From assembly GCF_042680685.1 (NCBI RefSeq), contig NZ_JBHUEA010000002.1:124001-188000 (forward strand): a DNA stretch of 64,000 nt, read 5' to 3'. The position numbers were made by a program, and so were the translations under genes. Below the pieces are notes generated by a model, which made no database searches, was not told the DNA's origin, and worked only from the letters and a program-made list of their open reading frames with translations. This document shows, piece by piece, positions 34,575 to 43,011 of this stretch. This stretch comes from Amnibacterium endophyticum. GTDB lineage: Bacteria; Actinomycetota; Actinomycetes; Actinomycetales; Microbacteriaceae. Positions within the stretch are counted from its first letter, which is position 1; every line of letters begins with the position of its first letter.

Positions 34575-35138
34575 ATGCGCTCCGGGCAGAAGGCTGCGCG
34601 GGTGAGCTCGTCCCGCGTGTACCGGGTCGCCACCGCCCTGGTGACGACCTGGCTTCGGCTCTGCGTGCGCGGGGTCGACTCGAGGCATGCGGCGGAGCGG
34701 ACGACCGCGGTGCAGTTCGAGCTGTGGGAGCGCGCCTTCGTCGCGGACCAGCGGTGGAGGCCGACGGGCGCCGCGGTCGGCCTGGTCCTGCGTGCCGCCG
34801 CGGGCGTCTCGCGCGACCTGTCCTGGCGGAAGGCGGTGCGGTCCGGCTTCTCCCCCGCGCTCTTCCCGCCCGTGCCGCTGCTGGGACCCGGCAGCCGGCA
34901 GCGCTTCTGGGTGCCGATGCTCGGCGGGCACGTCTTCGACCAGACGAACGGCATGGCCGAGGCGGAGGAGGGCGCGCCGCTGCTGCGCCGGCAGCGGGTT
35001 TCCGTGCCGATGCGGACCCGGTACGTCTTCGATCAGACCAACGGCGTGCTCGCCTCGGAGGAGGCCGTGTCGCACCAACGGCCGGGCGATGCGGCCCGCT
35101 CCGCGCGCACCGTGCTTCGACTCCGCACCTGGTTCTGA
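34575..35138 (+). CDS. Hypothetical protein with internally duplicated FDQTNG motif
   Basis: A 187-residue protein that I do not recognise. Two similar segments follow one another near the C-terminus: QRFWVPMLGGHVFDQTNG then about 30 residues later QRVSVPMRTRYVFDQTNG, each followed by an acidic turn (AEAEEG and LASEEA). The underlying DNA is also clearly repeated, so the protein arose by an internal duplication of about 34 codons. The N-terminal half is Arg-rich. ATG 34575 follows TACCGT by exactly 6 nt, so it is probably leaderless. Confidence 0.65.
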   Translation: MRSGQKAARVSSSRVYRVATALVTTWLRLCVRGVDSRHAAERTTAVQFELWERAFVADQRWRPTGAAVGLVLRAAAGVSRDLSWRKAVRSGFSPALFPPVPLLGPGSRQRFWVPMLGGHVFDQTNGMAEAEEGAPLLRRQRVSVPMRTRYVFDQTNGVLASEEAVSHQRPGDAARSARTVLRLRTWF

Positions 35139-35159
35139 CGCTCCGACGACCCGAGCGTC
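35137..35159. terminator. Hairpin between converging genes
   Basis: GACGCTC (35137-35143) pairs with GAGCGTC (35153-35159) around a 9-nt loop, directly overlapping the stop of the FDQTNG protein gene and 38 bp before the end of the converging hydrolase gene. It could serve as a two-way terminator; there is no T tract. Confidence 0.35.
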
Positions 35160-35196
35160 GCTCGGCGTCGCGCAGGTGGTCGGCCGGTCGGCCGCG

Positions 35197-36039
35197 TCAG
35201 ATCGGGTGCGCGGCCAGGTGCTCCAGGACCAGCGCGGCCAGCTGCTGCGGCCGCTCCTCCGGGATCCAGTGCGACGTACCGCGGAACACCTCGAAGCGGT
35301 ACGGCGCGCTCACGAAGTCGCCGGCGCCCTCCGCTGCGCGACGGCCGATCGCGCTGTCGCCGTCGCTCCACACGAAGAGCGTCGGCACCCGGATCCGGCC
35401 CGCGCCGAGCTGACCGCGCAGCCGGATCGCGCGGTACCAGTTCAGCAGCGCGGTCGCTGCGCGGGGGTCGGTGAGGAGGCGAAGTGCTTCGCCTGTGTCG
35501 CGCATCCCCGTCGAGGCCAGGAGGCGCCGGGCGAGCACGCCGCCGCGGACTCGGAGCAGCGCCTCCGGGATCACGGGCGGCTGGAACGCGCCGATGTACC
35601 AGGACTTCAGCGCCTGCCGCCCCGCTAGCGCCCGTTGCATCGCCGCGGGGTGCGGCACGGAGACCGCGGCGAGCGAGGCGACCCGGGCTGCGTGGCGCCC
35701 GGCGACGCTCCACGCGACCGCGGCGCCCCAGTCGTGCCCGAGCAGGTGGAACCGCTCCACGCCCGCGGCGTCGGCCAGCGCGAGCACGTCGCCGGCGAGC
35801 GCGCGCATCGCGTAGGCGCGGACCTCCTGCGGCCGGGCGCCGGGCGAGTACCCGCGCTGGTCCGGGGCAAGCACGCGGTACCCGGCGGCGGTCAGCAGCG
35901 GGGTCACCGCGGCCCAGGAGGCGGAGGTCTGCGGGAAGCCGTGCAGCGCGACCACGACCGGCCCGTCGAGGGGGCCGTCGTCGCGGACGGTGAAGTGCAG
36001 CCCGTCGGACTCGAACCCGGTCAGCCGCGCACCCGTCAT
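35197..36039 (-). CDS. Alpha/beta hydrolase, epoxide hydrolase/haloalkane dehalogenase-like
   Basis: A 280-residue hydrolase with HGFPQTSASW (HGxP oxyanion motif), LGHDWGAAVAW (nucleophile Asp in the G-H-D-W-G elbow, as in epoxide hydrolases and dehalogenases), an acid-loop VWSDGDSAIG and the catalytic His in GTSHWIPEE. The Asp nucleophile separates it from esterases. No signal peptide. ATG 36039 is preceded by TAGGGT and 6 nt, so it is probably leaderless and transcribed alone. Confidence 0.88.
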   Translation of the reverse strand: MTGARLTGFESDGLHFTVRDDGPLDGPVVVALHGFPQTSASWAAVTPLLTAAGYRVLAPDQRGYSPGARPQEVRAYAMRALAGDVLALADAAGVERFHLLGHDWGAAVAWSVAGRHAARVASLAAVSVPHPAAMQRALAGRQALKSWYIGAFQPPVIPEALLRVRGGVLARRLLASTGMRDTGEALRLLTDPRAATALLNWYRAIRLRGQLGAGRIRVPTLFVWSDGDSAIGRRAAEGAGDFVSAPYRFEVFRGTSHWIPEERPQQLAALVLEHLAAHPI

Positions 36040-36086
36040 GCCCGGACCCTAGGCCCGCTCGCCTCGACGGCGGGAGCCGGTGGTCC

Positions 36087-36479
36087 TCACTCCTCGTCGG
36101 CGTCCGCCGCGACCCACCAGTCGGTGAAAGACCGGGCACGGCCGTCGGCGTCCAGCCGGACGACCATGAGGTTGTCGTAGCGGCGGCGCTTCGCGGTGCC
36201 CTCCGGGTAGTGCGTCCACCCCCGCACCACCACCACGTCGCCGTCGACCGCGGTCAGCTCGTGCTCGAAGGACCAGGCGCCCGGCTCGTCCTGCTGCCCG
36301 AGCCAGCCCTGCACGATCGCGTCGTGCCCGACCCACGGCGGCGTCGACGGGCCGTCGCGGTACTCCGCGTCCTCGGTGAAGAGGCGGCGGACGTCGTCCG
36401 GGGCGTTCGTCTCCCAGGCGCGGACGTACCGCCTGATCCACTCGTTCGCGGCCTCGGCCGCGGCGACGCGATCCCACAT
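36087..36479 (-). CDS. NTF2-like / SnoaL-type small protein
   Basis: A 130-residue protein with the NTF2-like alpha+beta cone pattern: an N-terminal helix (ANEWIRRYVRAWETNAPDDV), LFTEDAEYRDGP, a GHDAIVQGW helix and C-terminal strands ending SFTDWWV. Such proteins are small-molecule-binding or isomerase-like; no catalytic pair is certain. ATG 36479 is used, with GGAG 7 nt upstream; the frame stays open to 36515. Confidence 0.8.
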   Translation of the reverse strand: MWDRVAAAEAANEWIRRYVRAWETNAPDDVRRLFTEDAEYRDGPSTPPWVGHDAIVQGWLGQQDEPGAWSFEHELTAVDGDVVVVRGWTHYPEGTAKRRRYDNLMVVRLDADGRARSFTDWWVAADADEE

Positions 36480-36573
36480 GGGCTCCAGCGTCCTCGCGGT
36501 CGGAGCGGTCCGCAACGCGGCATCAGCAGGTGGTCCCGAGGGCGCGGACGCACCCCCGGGACCGGAGCCCGCC

Positions 36574-37413
36574 TCAGTCGACGTTCATGTCGTCCGGGTC
36601 GGCGGCGAGCCGGACGTTCTGGTCGAGGTCGTCGATCGCGGCCATCTGGTCCGCGGTCAGCTCGAAGCCAGCGGACTCGAGGTTCTCACGCATCCGGTCC
36701 TTCGAGCTCGACTTCGGCAGCGCGATCAGCCCCGTCTGCACGTGCCAGCGGAGCACCACCTGCGCCGACGTCACCCCGTGCGCCTCCGCCGCCGCCACGA
36801 TCGGCGGCAGGCTGAACACGTCGTAGCGGCCCTGGCCGAGCGGCGCCCACGCCTCGGTCTCGATGCCGTGCTGCTCGTGGAACGCCCGCAGCTCCCGCTG
36901 CTGGAACGTCGGGTGCAGCTCCACCTGGTTGACCGCCGGCGTCACGCCGGTCTCGTCGATGATCCGCTGCAGGTGCGGGATTTTGAAGTTGCTCACCCCG
37001 ATGCTCTTCGCCCGGCCGTCGCTCGTGAAGCCGGTGAAGGTGCGCCAGGTCTCGACGTAGACGTCGTTCTTCGGCATCGGCCAGTGGATCAGGTACAGGT
37101 CGATGTAACCGAGGTCGAGCGCGTCGAGGCTGCGCTGGAACGCGCCCTCGATGTCGCCCGCGGCGTGGTGGTCGTTCTTCAGCTTGGTGGTGACGAAGAC
37201 CTCCTCGCGCGGGATGCCGGAGGCGCGCACGGCGGCACCGACCTCGGCCTCGTTGCCGTAGCCGGTGGCGGTGTCGATGTGGCGGTAGCCGACCTCGAGC
37301 GCCTCCTCGACGGCCTGCTGCGTCACCTCCGGCTTGATGAGGAAGACCCCGAAGCCGAGCTGCGGGATGCGGTTGCCGGCGTTGAGGGCGAGGGACGGGA
37401 CGGAGGTGGCCAT
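36574..37413 (-). CDS. Aldo/keto reductase (2,5-diketo-D-gluconate reductase type)
   Basis: A 279-residue AKR5-like barrel with the full catalytic set: Asp and Tyr in HIDTATGYGNE, Lys in VTTKLKND and His in LYLIHWP. The C-terminus has ALPKSSSKDRMRENL, the usual NADPH-binding stretch. It would reduce small aldehydes or keto-sugars in the cytosol with NADPH. ATG 37413 follows TACCCT by exactly 6 nt, so it has its own leaderless promoter and is not part of the sulfatase operon upstream. Confidence 0.92.
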   Translation of the reverse strand: MATSVPSLALNAGNRIPQLGFGVFLIKPEVTQQAVEEALEVGYRHIDTATGYGNEAEVGAAVRASGIPREEVFVTTKLKNDHHAAGDIEGAFQRSLDALDLGYIDLYLIHWPMPKNDVYVETWRTFTGFTSDGRAKSIGVSNFKIPHLQRIIDETGVTPAVNQVELHPTFQQRELRAFHEQHGIETEAWAPLGQGRYDVFSLPPIVAAAEAHGVTSAQVVLRWHVQTGLIALPKSSSKDRMRENLESAGFELTADQMAAIDDLDQNVRLAADPDDMNVD

Positions 37414-37474
37414 CGCTCCAGGGTAGGGAGGCGCCGGTGAGCGACTCCTCCGCGGCGGTGGGGGCAGAGCTCGT

Positions 37475-37846
37475 TCACCCGACCAGGACACCGACAGCGA
37501 TGAGCACGCCGACGATCAGCACGCCGACAGCGAGCGGCAGAGTGATGGCCGAGCCCGGCAGTGGTCTGCCGAGCCGCAGCGCACGTTCCGTCGCCGCCCA
37601 GCTGAGCCAAGCGAGCAGGGGTATGAGCAGTCCGAACAGCAGGAGCACGAGCGCCACGGCGACCCGGATCGCCGGCGCGATCGGCAGCCGCACCGCGTCC
37701 ACTGCGACGCCACCGGCGATCAGCGCGAGACCGGTTCTGATCCATGCGAGGAATGTCCGCTCGTTCGCGAGCGTGAACCGAGGGTCCGGTTCCTCCCCCA
37801 GCTCGAACACTCGAGCAGGGAACCTGCGCCCGTCCGATGCGCTCAC
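37475..37846 (-). CDS. DUF202 (YidH-like) membrane protein
   Basis: A 123-residue protein with the DUF202 signature EPDPRFTLANERTFLAWIRT and then three membrane helices. The function of the family is unknown. The GTG start overlaps the stop of the formylglycine-generating enzyme gene as GTGA, placing it as the last gene of the sulfatase operon. That link is unusual and may be chance or a supporting membrane role. Confidence 0.85.
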   Translation of the reverse strand: MSASDGRRFPARVFELGEEPDPRFTLANERTFLAWIRTGLALIAGGVAVDAVRLPIAPAIRVAVALVLLLFGLLIPLLAWLSWAATERALRLGRPLPGSAITLPLAVGVLIVGVLIAVGVLVG

Positions 37847-38880
37847 CTGGATGCCACGGTTCGGAAGCCGACGTTACCCATGGACGAGTCCGGGGTGTTC
37901 GAGGAACGCGCGGCGTTGCGGTAGCGGTTGCAGTAGGAGTCGTGGCACAAGTAGCTGCCACCGCGCATCACTCGCACAGCGTCCTCGGAACGGGCCGTAG
38001 GGCCGGCCGGCTCGTGCACCGTTCCCCGCTGCTGGTCGATCGCATACGTGTCCTCGGCCCACACGTCGGCGCACCACTCCCACACGTTGCCCACCGTCTG
38101 CCACAGGCCATAGGAGTTCGGCTCGAAGGTCCGCACGGGCGCAGAGGTCAGGAAGCCGTCCTCGACGGTGTTCTCGGTGGGGAAGACGCCCTGCCAGATG
38201 TTCACCCGCCACCCGGGCTCTCCATCCCGACCTCCGAGTTCGTCTCCCCACGGGTAGCGGGCGCCGTCGAGCCCGCCACGAGACGCGGCCTCCCACTGCG
38301 CCTCGGTGGGGAGGAGCCGTCGTGCCCAGCGGCAGTACGCCGCGGCATCGTTCCAGGAGACGTGCACCACCGGGTGGTCGCCCAGCCTCGTGACATCCGA
38401 TCCGGGGCCGCCAGGGTGACGCCAGTCGGCTCCGCGAACGCCGAGCCACCACGGGGTCTGCGGCGGCCGGCCGAGCACGTCCTCCCGCGTTCCCGTGAAC
38501 GCGAGGTGGAACACCGCGGAGTAGCCGAAGACCTCCGCTTCGGTGCGGTACCCGGTCGCGGCGACGAAGCGGGCGAAGTCGTCGTTGGTCACACTGGTCG
38601 CGTCGATGTCGAACGCCTCGAGCGAGACGGGGTGGACGGGCAGCTCGCCGTCCGACCAGCGGCCGTCGCCGCGACCGTCGCCCATCGCGAACACCTGCGC
38701 GGGAACGTGCGCCTGCTCGATCGCGTGATGCTGCGCTCCTGCGGAGACGACGGGAAGTACCGGCACGATGCCGGGAGCGGCAGCCTCGAGCAGACCGTCG
38801 CGACCCGCCGGAGCGCAGCACTCGTGCCCGGCTGCCCGATGCTCGACAGCGTCGCGCCCGCCTGTCCGCCGTTCGTTCAC
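37843..38880 (-). CDS. Formylglycine-generating enzyme (sulfatase-maturating, SUMF1 family)
   Basis: A 345-residue FGE-sulfatase domain protein. VMRGGSYLCHDSYCNRYRN carries the two active-site cysteines (C312 and C317), and NTPDSSMGNVGFR closes the domain as in aerobic FGEs; GNVWEWCADVW and LPTEAQWEAA are further family motifs. It oxidises the Cys of CxPxR in sulfatases to formylglycine with O2 and copper. Two such sulfatases lie just upstream in the same operon. GTG 38880 is chosen because it overlaps the stop of a 22-residue ORF with a strong ribosome-binding site; an upstream GTG at 38925 is in frame but lies within that ORF. Confidence 0.9.
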   Translation of the reverse strand: MNERRTGGRDAVEHRAAGHECCAPAGRDGLLEAAAPGIVPVLPVVSAGAQHHAIEQAHVPAQVFAMGDGRGDGRWSDGELPVHPVSLEAFDIDATSVTNDDFARFVAATGYRTEAEVFGYSAVFHLAFTGTREDVLGRPPQTPWWLGVRGADWRHPGGPGSDVTRLGDHPVVHVSWNDAAAYCRWARRLLPTEAQWEAASRGGLDGARYPWGDELGGRDGEPGWRVNIWQGVFPTENTVEDGFLTSAPVRTFEPNSYGLWQTVGNVWEWCADVWAEDTYAIDQQRGTVHEPAGPTARSEDAVRVMRGGSYLCHDSYCNRYRNAARSSNTPDSSMGNVGFRTVASR

Positions 38881-38945
38881 GGGGCCCCCGTTCCTAGAAC
38901 CCCGAGCCTGACGCAGCCCATCCACGCGGCGCCGTGCAGGGTCAT
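38877..38945 (-). CDS. 22-residue small ORF coupled to the FGE gene
   Basis: ATG 38945 is preceded by GGAGGACGGC, the strongest ribosome-binding site in this stretch, and the frame ends at TGA 38877, sharing bases with the GTG start of the FGE gene (GTGA). The peptide starts MTLHGAAWMGCV and contains one Cys. It may be a leader peptide whose translation controls entry to the FGE gene. It could instead be a remnant, or the real FGE start may lie elsewhere. Confidence 0.4.
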   Translation of the reverse strand: MTLHGAAWMGCVRLGVLGTGAP

Positions 38946-39037
38946 GCCGTCCTCCGCATCAGTGCGCGTCGGGCTTGCCGCACCGAGTTCCTCCCGGGAC
39001 GGGTCGAGAAGCGGTCGCGAGGCCCGTGACGCGCGGA

Positions 39038-40474
39038 TCATCGCGTCGAGGCCGACCAGGCGGCGGAGTCGAGCGCGCTCGCCGCTCGCCACCGGGCGAT
39101 CACGCGCAGCAGCCGGTACTTGTCCTCGGAGTACTCCGCGTCGTCCCAACGATTCCGGACCTCGTCCGGATCGGATCGGAGGTCGAACAGCTGTCCCTCC
39201 TCCGAGTCCACGAACTCCACCAGCTTGAGGTGCTCGTCGCGCACCATCGTCATCAGCGCTGTGCCGGTCAGGATCACGTCCCGCGCGTGCTCGGAGAAGG
39301 CGTGGGACCGCCCCGCCCACTGCTCGCCGCGCAGCGCGGACGCGAGCGAGCGGGCCTCCATCCAGGCCGGCGGCTTCACCCCCGCGAGCTCCAGCACCGT
39401 CGGGCCGAGGTCCATGTGCTCGACGAGTCCGTCGAGTCGCTGCCCGGCCTCGACCCCGGGCCCCCTGACTATGACGGGCACGTGCACGCTCGGCTCGTAC
39501 ATGTTCCACTTCTGCACCAGGCCGTGATCACCGAGGCAGTCCCCGTGGTCAGAGGTGACGATGACGACGGTGTCGTCGAGCACCCCGCGCCTGTCGAGCG
39601 CCTCGAGGAGCTCGCCGATCTGCTCGTCGATCATCGCCACGTTCGCGAGGTAGTAGAGCCGTTGCCTGCGCTGCTGCTCAGGCGTCGGATCCTCGAGGAA
39701 CACGATGCCGTCGTGGTCGACGGTCAGATGGTCGCGCCGCAGCTCCTGCAGCGGCGTCGGCAATGCGGCGACGTCGTCGGGATCATCGTGGGGCATCGGC
39801 ACGTCCCGGTCCGCAAATCGCTCGATGAAGCGCGGTGTCGGGTCGTACGGCGGGTGCGGACCGGGGAATCCGACCTGGAGGAAGAACGGCTCGCCGGTGC
39901 GCGGATAGGTGTCGAGCCACAGCTTCGCGAGCCCGGCGACGAAGTTGTCGGCGTGCATCTCCTCCGGCAGCTCCCACTCGAACGCGCCGAGCCGGTCGCG
40001 GTAGTCGGGCCGCTGGCGGTGCACCCGCCGGTCCGGCTTGGCCATGTGCTGCACGGCGAGCGCCTTGTCCCACTGGTCGAGCAGGAACGGCAGCTTCGGA
40101 TTGCTGCGGTCCTTGTTCTCGACGACGTGCCGCTCGTGGAACCCGGCGGCGACCTCGTAGGGGAATGTGTGCATCTTCCCGACGCTCACGCAGCGATACC
40201 CCGCCGCTGCGAGCTGTTCGACCCAGGAGTGCTGCCACGGGTCGTCGTTGCGGAGCACGCCGAGGCTGTGCGGGTAGAGCCCCGTGAACAGGCTCGCGCG
40301 CGACGGGGCGCAGGACGGGGCAGTCACATAGGCACGGGTGAACGCGGTGCCCTCCTGCACGAGGCGGTCCAGGACGGGGGTCTCGGCGTGCGGGAAGCCG
40401 AGCGCGTGGATCGTGTCGTACCGCTGCTGGTCGGTGATGACGAACAGGAAGTTCGGCCTGCGCGAGCCGCTCAA
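39038..40474 (-). CDS. Sulfatase (type I, CAPSR motif)
   Basis: A 478-residue alkaline-phosphatase-fold sulfatase. RPNFLFVITDQQRYDT supplies the metal-binding Asp, APSCAPSRASLFTG is the CxPSR maturation motif with the future formylglycine at Cys 55, and VIVTSDHGDCLGDHG gives the second metal site. No signal peptide is present, so it acts in the cytosol. A TTG start at 40474, which overlaps the stop of the first sulfatase gene, is assumed; no ATG or GTG is available near the conserved N-terminus. The organic sulfate ester substrate is not evident. Confidence 0.9.
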   Translation of the reverse strand: MSGSRRPNFLFVITDQQRYDTIHALGFPHAETPVLDRLVQEGTAFTRAYVTAPSCAPSRASLFTGLYPHSLGVLRNDDPWQHSWVEQLAAAGYRCVSVGKMHTFPYEVAAGFHERHVVENKDRSNPKLPFLLDQWDKALAVQHMAKPDRRVHRQRPDYRDRLGAFEWELPEEMHADNFVAGLAKLWLDTYPRTGEPFFLQVGFPGPHPPYDPTPRFIERFADRDVPMPHDDPDDVAALPTPLQELRRDHLTVDHDGIVFLEDPTPEQQRRQRLYYLANVAMIDEQIGELLEALDRRGVLDDTVVIVTSDHGDCLGDHGLVQKWNMYEPSVHVPVIVRGPGVEAGQRLDGLVEHMDLGPTVLELAGVKPPAWMEARSLASALRGEQWAGRSHAFSEHARDVILTGTALMTMVRDEHLKLVEFVDSEEGQLFDLRSDPDEVRNRWDDAEYSEDKYRLLRVIARWRAASALDSAAWSASTR

Positions 40475-41967
40475 CGGCCCACGTACGTCGGCTCGTCGAG
40501 ACCGCTCATGCTCGGGTCGTAGCCGACGCCGCCCACGTCGTACATCGATGTCATCCAGTGGTAGAAGTTGTCCCCCCGTTCGACGAGCGCGGTGTAGAGC
40601 CGGTGCAGCATCCGCTCGCGGACCTCCGCCAGCTCCGGGTGCTCGTACCGGTTGTGCAGCTCGTCCGGGTCCTCCTCCAGGTCGTACAGCTCGTTGACGG
40701 ACTCGGGGTTCACGACCAGCTTGTAGCGCCGGTCGCGCAGCATCCGCTGCGGGTAGGGGAAGTGGTGGCCGTGGAACTCGCAGAGCACGTCCTGCTGCCA
40801 CTCGACGGGCTCGCCTCCCACCAGCGGCAGCAGGCTGCGCGAATCGACCGCGGGCGACGGGTCCACCTCGGCCAGCGCCAGGATCGTCGCGGTCACGTCC
40901 GTCAGCGTGACGAACTCGTCGCTCACCTGCCCGGCGGGCATGCCGGGCACACGGACGATGCCGGCCGTTCGGTAGATGTCCTCGTACATCGCCGGCCCCT
41001 TGTCGTGAAGGCGGTGCGAGCCGGTGAACTCGCCGTGGTCGCTCGAGAAGAACACGGCGGTCTCCTCCGTCAGCCCGAGCTCGTCCAGCGCGTCGAGGAC
41101 CCGCCCCAGCTGCCGGTCGATCATCGTGACGTAGCCCCAGTACACCGCAATCAACTTCCGGCTCGTCTCGATCGGGATCGTGTCGAACGTCCAGTGCTTG
41201 CTGTAGTTGGCTTGCACCGGCGGCTTGCCGAGGAATCGCTCCTGGATCGAGGCGGGCAGCTCGATCGCCGCGGGGTCGTACATGTCGAAGTACTCGTCCG
41301 GGAGCAGGTACGGGAGGTGCGGACCGAAGTAGTGCAGCCCGAGGAAGAACGGTCGCCCGTCCTCCCGACGCCCTGCCGCGTAGTCCCGCAGCTGCTCGAT
41401 GGCGCGGTCCGCGAGGTAGTGCTCGAACGTCGCCTCCTCGGGCTGGTGCAGCCGCGCGGCGAGCAGGTTGCCCGGCCCTCCGTTCGGCAGCGTGCCTCTG
41501 ATGTGATCGCTGATGGCATAGGGCGGCAGCCCGCGTTCCTCGAGGTAGGCGAGGTAGTCCGGAGCGTCGACGGGGTTGTGCCACCCGGGCAGGGTCGGGC
41601 CGTCGAAGCCGTAGTCGGCCGCGGTCCGGTGGGTCCCGACGTGCCACTTGCCGACGAGTCCCGTGCGGTAGCCGGCCTCCTGCAGGGCTCGGGCGAACGT
41701 GAACTGCCCCTCGTCGAGGTCCTCGCGGTAGGCGACGTTGCGCTCGTAGTTTGCGAGCAGCCGGTGCCGGAAGGGTGAGTACCCGGTCAGCAGGCTGGCA
41801 CGCGCGGGGGTGCAGATGGCGCTCGGCGTGTACCAGCGATCGAAGCGGGTGCCGCTGGCCGCGAGCCCGTCGAGGGCCGGGGTGCTGACGGCCGTGTTGC
41901 CGTAGCACCCCAGCGTGTCGACGCGGTGCTGGTCCGTCAGCAGGAAGAGGACGTTCCGGCGCGTCAT
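40471..41967 (-). CDS. Sulfatase (type I, CTPAR motif)
   Basis: A 498-residue sulfatase. RRNVLFLLTDQHRVDT provides metal ligands, SAICTPARASLLTG is the maturation motif with Cys 52 (CxPxR, Ala in place of Ser), GKWHVGTH carries a catalytic Lys-His, and VFFSSDHGEFTGSH the second metal site. It is cytosolic (no signal peptide). The ATG overlaps the stop of the binding-protein gene (ATGA) and its own stop overlaps the next sulfatase. It would release sulfate from an imported ester. Confidence 0.92.
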   Translation of the reverse strand: MTRRNVLFLLTDQHRVDTLGCYGNTAVSTPALDGLAASGTRFDRWYTPSAICTPARASLLTGYSPFRHRLLANYERNVAYREDLDEGQFTFARALQEAGYRTGLVGKWHVGTHRTAADYGFDGPTLPGWHNPVDAPDYLAYLEERGLPPYAISDHIRGTLPNGGPGNLLAARLHQPEEATFEHYLADRAIEQLRDYAAGRREDGRPFFLGLHYFGPHLPYLLPDEYFDMYDPAAIELPASIQERFLGKPPVQANYSKHWTFDTIPIETSRKLIAVYWGYVTMIDRQLGRVLDALDELGLTEETAVFFSSDHGEFTGSHRLHDKGPAMYEDIYRTAGIVRVPGMPAGQVSDEFVTLTDVTATILALAEVDPSPAVDSRSLLPLVGGEPVEWQQDVLCEFHGHHFPYPQRMLRDRRYKLVVNPESVNELYDLEEDPDELHNRYEHPELAEVRERMLHRLYTALVERGDNFYHWMTSMYDVGGVGYDPSMSGLDEPTYVGR

Positions 41968-42995
41968 TCGCCGGCCTTCTCGTAGAGGTCCCCGGTGTAG
42001 TAGTCCGACGCGTTCCCGGGCTCGGTGAGCGTGCCGACGGAGACGAAGTACTTCCCGAAGTTGTTCAGCCAGGTGTCGACGTCACCGGCCTTCGTCGACT
42101 GCTCGAGCGAGGCCGTGGAGACGAGCTGGTCGAAGCTCGCGTCGGTCTTGACCTGGTCCTCGGGGACGTTGGTCATCGCGGCGACCAGCGAGATCGCCTC
42201 GGACGTGTGCTGCAGCCGGTAGTCGTTCGCCTCCTTGAGCGTGGCGAGCACCGCGGACACCATCTTCGGATCCTTCGTCGGCAGGTCCTCACGTGCCACG
42301 AACGCCGTCACGAACCGCTGGTCGGTGAAGTCGGAGTCCTTCGCCAGCTCGATGATGCCCTTCTGCTGCTGCTTCACGGTGGTGAGCTGCGGATAGCCGA
42401 AGCCGGCCGCATCGAACTGGCCGGCGGCGAGGGCGGAGGTGAGGGGCGCGTAGTCGAGCGGTGTCGCGTTGATGTCGTCCATCGTCATGCCGGCCTTCGC
42501 GAGCGCGAGGCGCAGGATCATCTCCCCCGATGTGCCCTTCGGGTACGCGACCTTCTTGCCCTTCAGGTCGGCGATCGTCTTGATGCCCCTGCCCGGGAGC
42601 GCGACCACGCGGTCCGCGTTGGTGAAGGTGTTGACCATCACGATCTTCGCCTTACCGGACGCCGGCAGCCACAGCGCACCGGGGCCGATGTAGCCGAAGT
42701 CGAGGCTTCCCGAGCCCATGGCAGTGATCTGCAGGGGCCCGTTGGTGAACACCTGCGGGTTGACGGTCAGACAGTGCTCGGCCCACATGTTCTTGGCCTT
42801 CGCGATCGCGAGCAGGCTGGTGCCGTTGAAGTCGCCGATGTACCCGAAGTTCACGTTCGTGTTCCCGGAGCACTGCTTGCCGTCCCCGCCGGCTGCAGCA
42901 CCGGTCTGGCCACCGGTGCTGCAGCCCGTCAGTGCGACGGCGATCGCGACGGATGCCGCGGCGACGATGCCGAGACGCTTCCTGGTGATGTGCAT
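41964..42995 (-). CDS. Sulfonate/sulfate-ester-binding lipoprotein (SsuA/TauA type)
   Basis: A 343-residue substrate-binding lipoprotein. The lipobox is ALTGC (lipidated Cys 25). The mature protein has the NMT1/SsuA-like pattern: NFGYIGDFNGTSLLAIAKAKN, GSGSLDFGYIGPGAL, and DLKGKKVAYPKGTSGEMILR. It lies 16 bp after the ATPase gene and overlaps the first sulfatase. Its ligand is probably an organic sulfate or sulfonate that the sulfatases then cleave (inference from context). Confidence 0.88.
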   Translation of the reverse strand: MHITRKRLGIVAAASVAIAVALTGCSTGGQTGAAAGGDGKQCSGNTNVNFGYIGDFNGTSLLAIAKAKNMWAEHCLTVNPQVFTNGPLQITAMGSGSLDFGYIGPGALWLPASGKAKIVMVNTFTNADRVVALPGRGIKTIADLKGKKVAYPKGTSGEMILRLALAKAGMTMDDINATPLDYAPLTSALAAGQFDAAGFGYPQLTTVKQQQKGIIELAKDSDFTDQRFVTAFVAREDLPTKDPKMVSAVLATLKEANDYRLQHTSEAISLVAAMTNVPEDQVKTDASFDQLVSTASLEQSTKAGDVDTWLNNFGKYFVSVGTLTEPGNASDYYTGDLYEKAGE

Positions 42996-43011
42996 TGCTG
43001 TTTCCTCTTCC

